Below are positions 9,150-16,644 of a stretch of 64,000 bases of DNA, piece by piece. The stretch lies in contig NZ_AUDN01000020.1 in assembly GCF_000425485.1 (NCBI RefSeq), positions 62,001 through 126,000 on the forward strand. Direction: 5' to 3'. The stretch's first letter is position 1; each line of letters opens with the position of its first letter. The position numbers and the translations under genes were made by a program. Source of the DNA: Flavobacterium tegetincola DSM 22377. GTDB lineage: Bacteria; Bacteroidota; Bacteroidia; Flavobacteriales; Flavobacteriaceae. The notes under the pieces are model-generated. The model was given only the letters and a program-made list of their open reading frames with translations. It made no database searches and was not told the origin of the DNA.

Positions 9150-10100
9150 TTGAACGAAAGAACTATTGAACTCGTAGATATCGCTCCCAAAGACTTTTGG
9201 GGTGCTCAAGACATTCATCTTGAAACGATAAAAAAATACTATCCGAAGCTTAAAATTGTAGCGCGAGGAACGACTCTAAAAGCCTTTGGCGAGAAAGAAG
9301 TCTTGGACGAATTTGAAAACCGATTCAACCGCTTGCTGGTGCATTTTTCCCGATACAATCGCATTGACAACAATGTAATTGAACGCGTCATTGAAGGTGA
9401 ACATCAACCATCTGAACGCATGAATGACATGGACAAAATTCTGGTTCACGGTGTAGCTGGAAAAATCATCAAGGCAATGACGCCAAACCAAATGTTATTG
9501 GTGGAAACCATGGGCAAGAACGATATGGTTTTTGCAGTTGGCCCAGCAGGAACTGGTAAAACGTACACGGGTGTTGCAATGGCTGTTAAAGCATTGAAGG
9601 AAAAACAAGTAAAGCGTATTATACTGACTCGTCCTGCGGTGGAAGCTGGTGAAAATCTTGGTTTTCTACCTGGCGATATGAAGGAAAAATTGGATCCGTA
9701 CATGCAACCGCTATATGATGCGTTGCGCGACATGTTGCCCAATGAAAAACTTGAAGATTACATCTTGAAAGGAATCATTCAAATTGCACCTTTAGCTTTT
9801 ATGCGAGGAAGAACGTTAGACCACGCTTTTGTAATTTTAGATGAAGCACAAAACACCACACATTCTCAAATGAAAATGTTTTTGACCCGTATGGGAAAAA
9901 GTGCGAAGTTTATGATTACAGGAGATCCAGGTCAAGTAGATTTGCCAAGACGTACTATTTCGGGACTGAAAGAAGCTTTATTGGTGCTGAAAGACGTGGA
10001 AGGTATTGGAATTATTTACCTAGACGATAAAGACATCGTGCGACACCGATTGGTTAAAAAAGTGATTGATGCGTACAAGCAAATAGAAAATAACGATTAA
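9150..10100 (+). CDS. PhoH family ATPase/RNA-binding protein
   Basis: 316 aa, full length. Walker A GPAGTGKT near residues 131-138 and Walker B FVILDEAQNTT near 227-237, followed by the conserved Gln-Met and the GDPGQVDLP motif. PhoH proteins are cytoplasmic nucleotide hydrolases linked to RNA metabolism or ribosome-associated YbeY/YbeZ functions. The start codon is TTG: the conserved N-terminus NERTIELVDIAPKDFWG begins right there and no in-frame ATG lies upstream. The gene is monocistronic, with a consensus promoter and a hairpin terminator after it. Confidence 0.92.
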   Translation: MNERTIELVDIAPKDFWGAQDIHLETIKKYYPKLKIVARGTTLKAFGEKEVLDEFENRFNRLLVHFSRYNRIDNNVIERVIEGEHQPSERMNDMDKILVHGVAGKIIKAMTPNQMLLVETMGKNDMVFAVGPAGTGKTYTGVAMAVKALKEKQVKRIILTRPAVEAGENLGFLPGDMKEKLDPYMQPLYDALRDMLPNEKLEDYILKGIIQIAPLAFMRGRTLDHAFVILDEAQNTTHSQMKMFLTRMGKSAKFMITGDPGQVDLPRRTISGLKEALLVLKDVEGIGIIYLDDKDIVRHRLVKKVIDAYKQIENND

Positions 10101-10115
10101 ATTTATTTTTACTTC

Positions 10116-10146
10116 AAAAGACACTTTTTATAGGTGTCTTTTTTTG
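10116..10146 (+). terminator. Terminator after phoH
   Basis: Nine-bp stem AAAAGACAC/GTGTCTTTT with a 9-nt loop, followed by a T run. The T run abuts the putative purC promoter. Confidence 0.8.
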
Positions 10147-10147
10147 T

Positions 10148-10155
10148 TAAATTTG
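10148..10155 (+). promoter_or_regulatory. -7 box upstream of purC
   Basis: TAAATTTG, an exact TAnnTTTG match directly after the phoH terminator and about 97 bases before the purC start. That leaves a fairly long leader. No good -33 is seen, because that position falls inside the terminator hairpin. Confidence 0.5.
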
Positions 10156-10251
10156 CAACAGCAATATCAATAACGAAAAACAACTAACTACTTAAGTTTT
10201 CTAAAAATTCCTCTTTTTGAGGGTTTACGGAAGGAACTAACACCAACTACA

Positions 10252-11211
10252 ATGAAGTCTACAATAACAGCAACTGCTTTTAATTTTCCAAAACAGAAGA
10301 ATGTATACCACGGTAAAGTGCGTGATGTGTACAACATTAACGATGAACTTTTAGTAATGATTGCTACTGACCGACTTTCGGCTTTTGATGTGGTCTTGCC
10401 AAAAGGAATTCCTTATAAAGGACAGATTTTGAATCAAATTGCCACCAAAATGATGGATTTGACCAAAGATATAGTTCCCAATTGGTTGATTGCCACGCCG
10501 GATCCAAATGTAGCTGTTGGTCATTTATGCGAGCCTTTTAAGGTGGAAATGGTAATTAGAGGTTACCTTGCAGGTCATGCTGCTCGTGAATATGCACTTG
10601 GAAAAAGAAGTATTTGTGGCGTGTATATGCAAGAAGGTTTAAAAGAAAACGATAAATTTCCCGAAGCAATAATTACACCTTCTACCAAAGCAGATAATGG
10701 TTCGCACGACGAAGATATTTCGCGTGAAGAAATACTGACAAAAGGAATTGTTTCTGAAGAAGATTATCTGGTTTTAGAACAATTTACGCGTGCTTTATTT
10801 CAGCGAGGAACTTCCATTGCTGCAGCTAGCGGACTAATTTTAGTAGATACGAAGTACGAATTTGGTAAAACAAAAGATGGAAAAATTGTATTGATCGACG
10901 AAATTCATACCCCTGATTCTTCCCGCTATTTTTATTCGGAAGGTTATCAGGAGCGTCAAAATAACGGTGAGGAACAAAAACAATTGTCCAAAGAATTTGT
11001 GCGTCAATGGTTGATTGCAAACAATTTTCAAGGAAAAGAAGGTCAACAAATTCCCGATATGACTCAAGAATATGTCGATTCGGTTTCCGAACGGTATATT
11101 GAATTATTTGAAAAAATTGCAGGACAGGAATTTGTAAAAGCTGACATCTCAAATATTAACGATCGAATTGAGAAAAATGTTTTGGATTATTTGGAAAAGC
11201 ATTTGAAATAA
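10252..11211 (+). CDS. purC: Phosphoribosylaminoimidazole-succinocarboxamide synthase (SAICAR synthase)
   Basis: 319 aa, the longer Bacteroidota/eukaryote-like form (E. coli PurC is 237 aa). The ATP-binding start [20 protein letters not shown], the catalytic-region [13 protein letters not shown], the SKTK-like [16 protein letters not shown] and the late [12 protein letters not shown] motif are all present. It joins CAIR and aspartate with ATP in purine biosynthesis. It stands apart from other pur genes, between phoH and a convergent helicase, with its own upstream -7 box and a bidirectional terminator behind it. A leader of roughly 90 bases precedes the ATG; no purine-riboswitch core could be recognised in it. 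Confidence 0.97.
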   Translation: MKSTITATAFNFPKQKNVYHGKVRDVYNINDELLVMIATDRLSAFDVVLPKGIPYKGQILNQIATKMMDLTKDIVPNWLIATPDPNVAVGHLCEPFKVEMVIRGYLAGHAAREYALGKRSICGVYMQEGLKENDKFPEAIITPSTKADNGSHDEDISREEILTKGIVSEEDYLVLEQFTRALFQRGTSIAAASGLILVDTKYEFGKTKDGKIVLIDEIHTPDSSRYFYSEGYQERQNNGEEQKQLSKEFVRQWLIANNFQGKEGQQIPDMTQEYVDSVSERYIELFEKIAGQEFVKADISNINDRIEKNVLDYLEKHLK

Positions 11212-11233
11212 GAATAACAATTAGGTAAAATGT

Positions 11234-11274
11234 AAAATGCCCTGAAATAGTAGAGTACTAGTTCAGGGCATTTT
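11234..11274. terminator. Bidirectional terminator between purC and DEAD-box helicase
   Basis: Thirteen-bp stem AAAATGCCCTGAA/TTCAGGGCATTTT with a 15-nt loop. A on one side and T on the other let it serve both convergent genes. Confidence 0.88.
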
Positions 11275-11293
11275 CATTATAAAGTAAAAACGA

Positions 11294-12643
11294 TTATTTT
11301 TTATCCTTACGTTTCTTCGCTTGTGTTTTTAGCATATTTCTATTCACAGAACCGTGGGTTTTCTTTTTGGTTTTTGAAGGACCACCTAAATTAACCTTTT
11401 TGTTTTTCTTGTCCTTTTCATGGAATGCACCATCGCCTTTTAAGTTTACTTTTTTCATCAAGAACTTAATTGGTTGCTTGTCTTTTTCAGGACCGATTAG
11501 CAAACTAGACACTTCTACAGTTGATGGAAAATCAATTGTAGGAATTTCATAATTCATTAATAATTCTGCCTCTGCTTTAAAATCTTGCTCGCGCTGCGTT
11601 ACCATACTGATTGAAGTTCCTGTAGCGTCTGCTCGACCCGTTCTACCAATTCTGTGCATGTACAATTCAGGAAGTTCTGGCATTTCAAAGTTAACTACGT
11701 GTGTAATATTTGAAATGTCCAATCCACGCGCCATGATATCTGTGGTAATAATTCCACGCAATTGATTATCTTGGAAATTAGCCATCGTAGTCAATCGATA
11801 ATTCTGCGATTTATTAGAGTGAATCACGCCAAACTGACCTTCAAAATTGGGCTCAATTCGTTCATGCAGCATGTCGGCAATCTTCTTATTGTTTACAAAA
11901 ACCAGAACCCTTTGCATGGTTTCATCAGTTTCCAATAAATGTTTTAATAAATTTATTTTAGTATTGAAATTGACTACATCATAAGAAACTTGTTCAATGT
12001 TTTCTAACGGAGTTCCCGAAGCTGCAAGTGTAACTTCTTCTGGATAGTCAAAATAATCTTCCAAAATGGCATCCACTTCGTCCGTCATGGTTGCTGAAAA
12101 TAAGATGTTTTGTCGCTTACGGTCCATCATTGATAGGATAGAGGTCAATTGTACTCTAAAACCTAGGTTCAACATCTCGTCAAATTCATCAATGACTAAT
12201 TTTTGAGTTTCGTCAAAGCGAATTACACTGTCCAAAGCTAAATCCATTACACGACCTGGAGTTCCAACCAAAATATCAATTCCTTCGTAAACGGCTTTTT
12301 TCTGTGTATTGATATTTACACCTCCAAAAATCCCTAAGGTGGAAACTGACATGTATTTTGTTAGTTTTTCAATCTCGGCTACCACTTGGACTACAAGCTC
12401 ACGAGTGGGTACAAGGATGACAATTTTAGGTGTGTTGGTAGGGGTAAATTTATATAATTTCAATAACGGTAAAAGATATGCAAAAGTCTTACCTGTTCCC
12501 GTTTGAGCAATTCCCATCATATCCCGACCAGACATAATTGTTGCAAAAGATTTTTCCTGAATAGGAGTGGGTGTGGTAAATCCTAATTCATCAATTGCTT
12601 TCTGTACTGATTTGGGAAGATTAAATTGTTCAAAAGTTGTCAT
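11294..12643 (-). CDS. DEAD-box family RNA helicase with a DEFD motif II
   Basis: 449 aa. Q-motif GFTTPTPIQE, motif I AQTGTGKT (46-53), Ia PTREL, Ib TPGR, motif II DEFD (152-155), motif III SAT, and C-terminal motifs ending HRIGRTGRA. The tail of about 50 residues is Lys-rich and likely binds RNA. Motif II is VIDEFDEM instead of the canonical DEAD. The two acidic residues and final Asp that coordinate Mg-ATP are kept; only Ala becomes Phe. It should unwind or remodel RNA in the cytoplasm, with the target unknown. It is monocistronic, with a strong promoter just upstream. Confidence 0.92.
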   Translation of the reverse strand: MTTFEQFNLPKSVQKAIDELGFTTPTPIQEKSFATIMSGRDMMGIAQTGTGKTFAYLLPLLKLYKFTPTNTPKIVILVPTRELVVQVVAEIEKLTKYMSVSTLGIFGGVNINTQKKAVYEGIDILVGTPGRVMDLALDSVIRFDETQKLVIDEFDEMLNLGFRVQLTSILSMMDRKRQNILFSATMTDEVDAILEDYFDYPEEVTLAASGTPLENIEQVSYDVVNFNTKINLLKHLLETDETMQRVLVFVNNKKIADMLHERIEPNFEGQFGVIHSNKSQNYRLTTMANFQDNQLRGIITTDIMARGLDISNITHVVNFEMPELPELYMHRIGRTGRADATGTSISMVTQREQDFKAEAELLMNYEIPTIDFPSTVEVSSLLIGPEKDKQPIKFLMKKVNLKGDGAFHEKDKKNKKVNLGGPSKTKKKTHGSVNRNMLKTQAKKRKDKK

Positions 12644-12657
12644 TCGCTATTTTTTTG

Positions 12658-12685
12658 CAAAGATACGCTTTTTGCATTTAACAAA
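12658..12685 (-). promoter_or_regulatory. Promoter of the DEFD helicase (TTTG-N16-TATCTTTG)
   Basis: On the minus strand a perfect -33 TTTG (12682-12685) and a perfect -7 TATCTTTG (12658-12665) are separated by 16 bases. The predicted start leaves a leader of only about ten bases before the ATG. Confidence 0.7.
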
Positions 12686-12809
12686 TTTTTGAAGTTTTAA
12701 AAAAATTAAGCTTCGGATTAACCAATAAAAAAGAGACTAGATGGCACAACGGAAAATATTTAGCGTGTTGCAAATTTATATTTATTTAGAATAACTATAA
12801 ATAAATCTT

Positions 12810-12840
12810 GCAGAACCGAAATTGACACTGTACATTTGCA
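12810..12840 (+). promoter_or_regulatory. Promoter of the DUF4856/imelysin/HTTM/TonB operon
   Basis: -7 box TACATTTG (12833-12840) with a TTG about 20 bases upstream, 30 bases before the DUF4856 start. No Fur-type palindrome could be recognised by eye. Confidence 0.55.
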
Positions 12841-12870
12841 TCGTTATATTAATTAAATCTAAATAACTAT

Positions 12871-14091
12871 ATGAAATTTTCTAACTATGCCTTGGGAGCT
12901 GTAGCATTGAGTTTAACTTTTTTTACATCTTGTTCCAATGATGATACTGATTCAAATGCATCAAATTATGTAATTCCAACTACTTATACTTTCGAAAGAA
13001 ACGGAAACACTACAATTGATTTTTCGGGTCAAACAACGCGTTTGCAAATGTTGGACGAAATGGGAGCTAAATTTAATACGGCAGCGGCAAATGGAACAGC
13101 GTTGGATGCGGTAGAGTTACAAAATATGTTCAGTAATACCAATACTCCTTTTGCTGTGGCAGATTTAAATAGTTCTGGAAAAAATATTAAAAGTAAAACA
13201 GCAGCATCGTCGGATTATTTTACTTTGTTTTTAGGAGGTGGATCTACAGTTGAGAAGACGGCAGTTCAAGCATTTTTTGAAACTCAATTTACAAATGGTG
13301 CAGCAGCAAGTCAAGGAAATGCAGCTTCTGCAGGAGTTGCAGGTTCGTATTTGGACGGTAGCAAAGTGCGTCTTTTTGCAGCTAATGGTTTGGAACCACA
13401 GCAAATTTTATTGAAAGGTTTGATGGGTGCTATGATGATGGATCAAATCTCTAACCAATATTTATCCGTAAATACATTGGACAATGCTTCAGCGCGTGTG
13501 GAAAATAGCAACAAGGTTTTAGCTGAAAATGCTAATTTCACTACGATGGAACATTATTGGGATGAAGCGTATGGCTACGTTTACGGTGCTGATATTGCGT
13601 CAACTAATTCTTTAAAATACTGGAGTTCGTACATTGAACAAGTTAATGCGGATGCTGATTTTAATACTGTAAGCGCAAATATCAATCTTGCATTTCGCAA
13701 AGGTCGTGCAGCAATTGTGGCTAACGATTATGTAGTGCGTGACCAACAAATTGATATCATTCAAAAGAATTTGGCTTTAGTTGCTGCAGTACGAGCGGTG
13801 TATTACATGCAAGAAGGTAAAGTAAAATTAGTGGAAGACAATGGAGCAAAGGCATTTCATGCATTGTCTGAAGGTTACGGTTTTATTATGTCCTTGAGAT
13901 ATACGCGTCAGCCAGGAACAGATGTGCCTTATTTTAGTAAGGAAGAAATAAACACAATGTTGGCTTCATTAACCAGTGGTACAAATGGTTTATGGGACAT
14001 TGATACTTTAACTCCAAAATTAGATGCAATTTCTGCACAAATTGCGAGTCGATTTGGATTTAGTGTCGCTCAAGCGAGTACAGTAAATTAA
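12871..14091 (+). CDS. DUF4856 family lipoprotein (first gene of the imelysin operon)
   Basis: 406 aa. A hydrophobic signal peptide ends in a lipobox at Cys21 (LTFFTSC) followed by SNDDTD. Acidic residues right after the lipid Cys resemble the flavobacterial surface-export signal, so the protein is probably anchored on the outer face of the outer membrane. The rest is Ala/Asn-rich and mostly helical, with MEHYWDEAYGYVYGAD and FRKGRAAIVANDYV as recognisable DUF4856 segments. These recall the helical imelysin repeats, so a distant common fold with its neighbour is plausible. In Bacteroidota, DUF4856 genes travel with imelysin genes; their biochemical role is unknown. The imelysin gene follows after 63 bases. 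Confidence 0.85.
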   Translation: MKFSNYALGAVALSLTFFTSCSNDDTDSNASNYVIPTTYTFERNGNTTIDFSGQTTRLQMLDEMGAKFNTAAANGTALDAVELQNMFSNTNTPFAVADLNSSGKNIKSKTAASSDYFTLFLGGGSTVEKTAVQAFFETQFTNGAAASQGNAASAGVAGSYLDGSKVRLFAANGLEPQQILLKGLMGAMMMDQISNQYLSVNTLDNASARVENSNKVLAENANFTTMEHYWDEAYGYVYGADIASTNSLKYWSSYIEQVNADADFNTVSANINLAFRKGRAAIVANDYVVRDQQIDIIQKNLALVAAVRAVYYMQEGKVKLVEDNGAKAFHALSEGYGFIMSLRYTRQPGTDVPYFSKEEINTMLASLTSGTNGLWDIDTLTPKLDAISAQIASRFGFSVAQASTVN

Positions 14092-14154
14092 TTTAGAATA
14101 AATACAGATAGATTGTTTTTGAATGCTTAATTTTGCACCAAATTTGAAATTCAT

Positions 14155-15270
14155 ATGAAAAAACTGATTTTAGTAGTAAGTTTTGTAAGTGCTTTAGCGG
14201 CATGTTCGTCTAGTGACACGGATTCTACCTCGCAAGGAGACAGCTTTAATCGCACCACGTTATTGACTCATTGGGCAGATGACTTGATCATTCCAGCGTT
14301 TCAAAATTACAACAGTAAATTGACTGTGTTGACTGCTGATGTAAGTACTTTTAACACCAATCCTAGTGCAGAAAATTTAGCTTTAGCAAGAACTTCTTGG
14401 ATCGAAGCTTATAAAGCATACCAACAAGTAATGTTGTTTAATGTAGGAAAAGCAGCTGATATTAATTTTAAAGAAGCAGCCAATACGTATCCAACCGATG
14501 TAGCAGGAATCGAGCAAAATATTACGGCTGGAACGTATAATCTAGAATTATTATCGCAATTTTCAAAGCAAGGTTTTCCAGCTTTAGATTATTTGTTGAA
14601 TGGTTTGGGAAATTCGGATACTGAAATTGTTGGCTTCTATACCACTAATGCGAAAGCAAATGCTTACAAAAATTATTTGGTAGATTTAGTTACTGCTTTG
14701 AATTCAAAAGGCGGAGCTGTTTTAGCAGATTGGAATGGTGCATATCGTAATACTTTTATTGCAAGTAACGGAACCGCAGTTAGTAGTTCGACCAATAAAA
14801 TGACCAATATTTTTGTTAAAAACTTTGAAAAAGACATCCGAACAGGTAAAATTGGAATTGCCGCTGGTATATTTTCTAATGGCAATCTATTTCCAGAAAA
14901 AGTGGAAGCTTTCTTTAAAAAAGACATTTCAAAAGTATTGTTAAACACGTCAATTCAAGCGCAACAAGATTTCTTTAATGGAAACGATTTTAATGGTTCA
15001 GGTACTGGTCCAAGTTTAAAATCGTACTTGGATGATGTAAAAGCGGTTAGAAACGGACAAAATTTAAGTACGATCATTAACGATCAATTTGCCGTGATCT
15101 TTGATTCCAATCAAACTTTGAACGATAATTTTGCGCAGCAAGTAAGTTCTAATAATGCAAAAATGATTGAAGCTTACGATGCCTTGCAACAGAATGTGAT
15201 TTATTTTAAATTGGACATGATGCAAGCATTGAATATTACAATTGACTATGTTGATGGCGACGGCGATTAA
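14155..15270 (+). CDS. Imelysin (peptidase M75-like) lipoprotein, altered metal motif
   Basis: 371 aa. Lipobox SALAAC with Cys17, then SSSDTDST, again acidic and compatible with surface exposure. The mature part is the helical imelysin fold (SWIEAYKAYQQVMLF, FEKDIRTGKIGIAAG). Imelysins are named for a peptidase activity but in most bacteria are linked to iron uptake (IrpA, EfeO-like). The family's GxHxxE signature reads G140-F-P142-A-L-D145 here: His has become Pro and Glu has become Asp, so a classical metal or protease site is unlikely. It probably acts as a binding or scaffold partner of the TonB receptor. It sits 6 bases ahead of the HTTM gene. Confidence 0.87.
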   Translation: MKKLILVVSFVSALAACSSSDTDSTSQGDSFNRTTLLTHWADDLIIPAFQNYNSKLTVLTADVSTFNTNPSAENLALARTSWIEAYKAYQQVMLFNVGKAADINFKEAANTYPTDVAGIEQNITAGTYNLELLSQFSKQGFPALDYLLNGLGNSDTEIVGFYTTNAKANAYKNYLVDLVTALNSKGGAVLADWNGAYRNTFIASNGTAVSSSTNKMTNIFVKNFEKDIRTGKIGIAAGIFSNGNLFPEKVEAFFKKDISKVLLNTSIQAQQDFFNGNDFNGSGTGPSLKSYLDDVKAVRNGQNLSTIINDQFAVIFDSNQTLNDNFAQQVSSNNAKMIEAYDALQQNVIYFKLDMMQALNITIDYVDGDGD

Positions 15271-15276
15271 TTTAAT

Positions 15277-16644
15277 ATGAATCAACGCATACATACATAT
15301 CTCAATACGTACACATCAACCGCAACGCTAGCTTTTTTTAGGCTAGCGTTTGGTTTAATGATGCTCATGAGTCTGATTCGATTTGCAGCGTACGGATGGA
15401 TTGAAAAGTTCTACATTAAACCTCAATTTCATTTTAGCTACTATGGTTTTGAATGGATAAAACCTTTGGGAAATTACACATATTTAATTTACATATTGGC
15501 AGGTATTGCAGCATTTTTTGTGGCAATAGGTTTCAAATACCGTATTGCAATAATTACCTTCTTTTTGGCATTTACATACATTGAGTTGATGGATAAAACT
15601 TATTACCTTAATCATTATTACTTCATGTCGCTGGTTAGTTTTGTGCTCATTTTCCTTCCGGCAAACGCCTATTTTTCGGTCGACGCTTACCAAAATAAAG
15701 AGTTGGCTTTCGCCAAAATTCCCCGATGGAATCTTGATATTTTAAAAGTAATGCTTGCCGTAGTGTACTTTTATGCCGGTTTGGCAAAAATTAATTCCGA
15801 TTGGTTGATGGAAGCGATGCCATTAAGAATTTGGCTTCCAACAAATGCCGACTTGCCGCTGATTGGTTCTTATTTAAAAGAAACATGGGTCGCTTATTTC
15901 TTCAGTTGGTTTGGTATGGTATACGATTTAGGAATTGTATTTCTTTTGTTGTACAAACGTACGCGCTTATTTGGATTTTTCTTTGTTGTTGTTTTTCACG
16001 TATTTACGCGCATTTTATTCCCGATTGGAGTATTCCCTTACGTGATGATCATTAGCACATTGATTTTCTTTGATGCCAATTTCCATAAAAAAATTCTGTA
16101 TTATATTTCAAATTGGTTTAAAATTTCTACTACCATTTGGGAGAATAATAAAACTAAAGCAGCCACTTTTACGAATCTATACCAAACGAAGTTGATTTTC
16201 TTGAGTTTCTTTCTACTGCTTCAATTGGTATTTCCGTTTCGGTACTTGCTGTATCCAAATGAATTATTTTGGACGGAAGAAGGATTTCGATTTTCGTGGC
16301 GTGTTATGTTGATGGAAAAAGCCGGTTATACTGAATTTAAAGTCACAGACGCCATTTCAAAAAAGACAATTTATGTAGATAACAGCGCGTTTCTCACCCG
16401 ATTTCAGGAAAAGCAAATGTCGTTTCAACCGGATTTTATCGTACAATACGCCAATCACTTACATAATTATTATAAAAAACAAGGAATCAATAATCCCATC
16501 GTCACTGCCGAAAGTTATGTCGCATTGAACGGACGCTTAAGTCAGCGGTACATTGATCCAACAATAAATTTAGCACAAGAACATGATACATTTCAGCACA
16601 AAACCTGGATTTTGCCTTTCAATGATTCCATCAAAGGGTTTTAG
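15277..16644 (+). CDS. HTTM-domain multi-pass membrane protein
   Basis: 455 aa. About nine to ten hydrophobic segments in the first 340 residues (for example LAFFRLAFGLMMLMSLIRFA and YTYLIYILAGIAAFFVAIGF), then a soluble C-terminal region of about 120 residues. The HTTM domain is shared with the membrane part of vitamin K-dependent gamma-carboxylase. Bacterial members are found beside imelysin and TonB-receptor genes; their reaction is not established. Predicted location is the inner membrane. Its start lies 6 bases after the imelysin stop, and its end overlaps the TonB receptor start, so translation of the three is probably coupled. A 9-bp in-gene hairpin lies about 50 bases after the start. 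Confidence 0.85.
   Translation: MNQRIHTYLNTYTSTATLAFFRLAFGLMMLMSLIRFAAYGWIEKFYIKPQFHFSYYGFEWIKPLGNYTYLIYILAGIAAFFVAIGFKYRIAIITFFLAFTYIELMDKTYYLNHYYFMSLVSFVLIFLPANAYFSVDAYQNKELAFAKIPRWNLDILKVMLAVVYFYAGLAKINSDWLMEAMPLRIWLPTNADLPLIGSYLKETWVAYFFSWFGMVYDLGIVFLLLYKRTRLFGFFFVVVFHVFTRILFPIGVFPYVMIISTLIFFDANFHKKILYYISNWFKISTTIWENNKTKAATFTNLYQTKLIFLSFFLLLQLVFPFRYLLYPNELFWTEEGFRFSWRVMLMEKAGYTEFKVTDAISKKTIYVDNSAFLTRFQEKQMSFQPDFIVQYANHLHNYYKKQGINNPIVTAESYVALNGRLSQRYIDPTINLAQEHDTFQHKTWILPFNDSIKGF
15324..15350 (+). other. Hairpin inside the 5' end of the HTTM gene
   Basis: Perfect 9-bp stem AACGCTAGC/GCTAGCGTT (15324-15332 with 15342-15350) around a T-rich 9-nt loop, within codons for TLAFFRLAF. It could modulate expression of the two downstream operon genes, or could simply reflect the repeated Leu-Ala codons. 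It is not a terminator by itself because no T tract follows. Confidence 0.3.

Noticed and set aside
16583..16621. Upstream start of the TonB receptor
   Set aside because: The added residues precede a normal signal peptide and would bury it; overlap with HTTM would rise from 23 to 62 bases.
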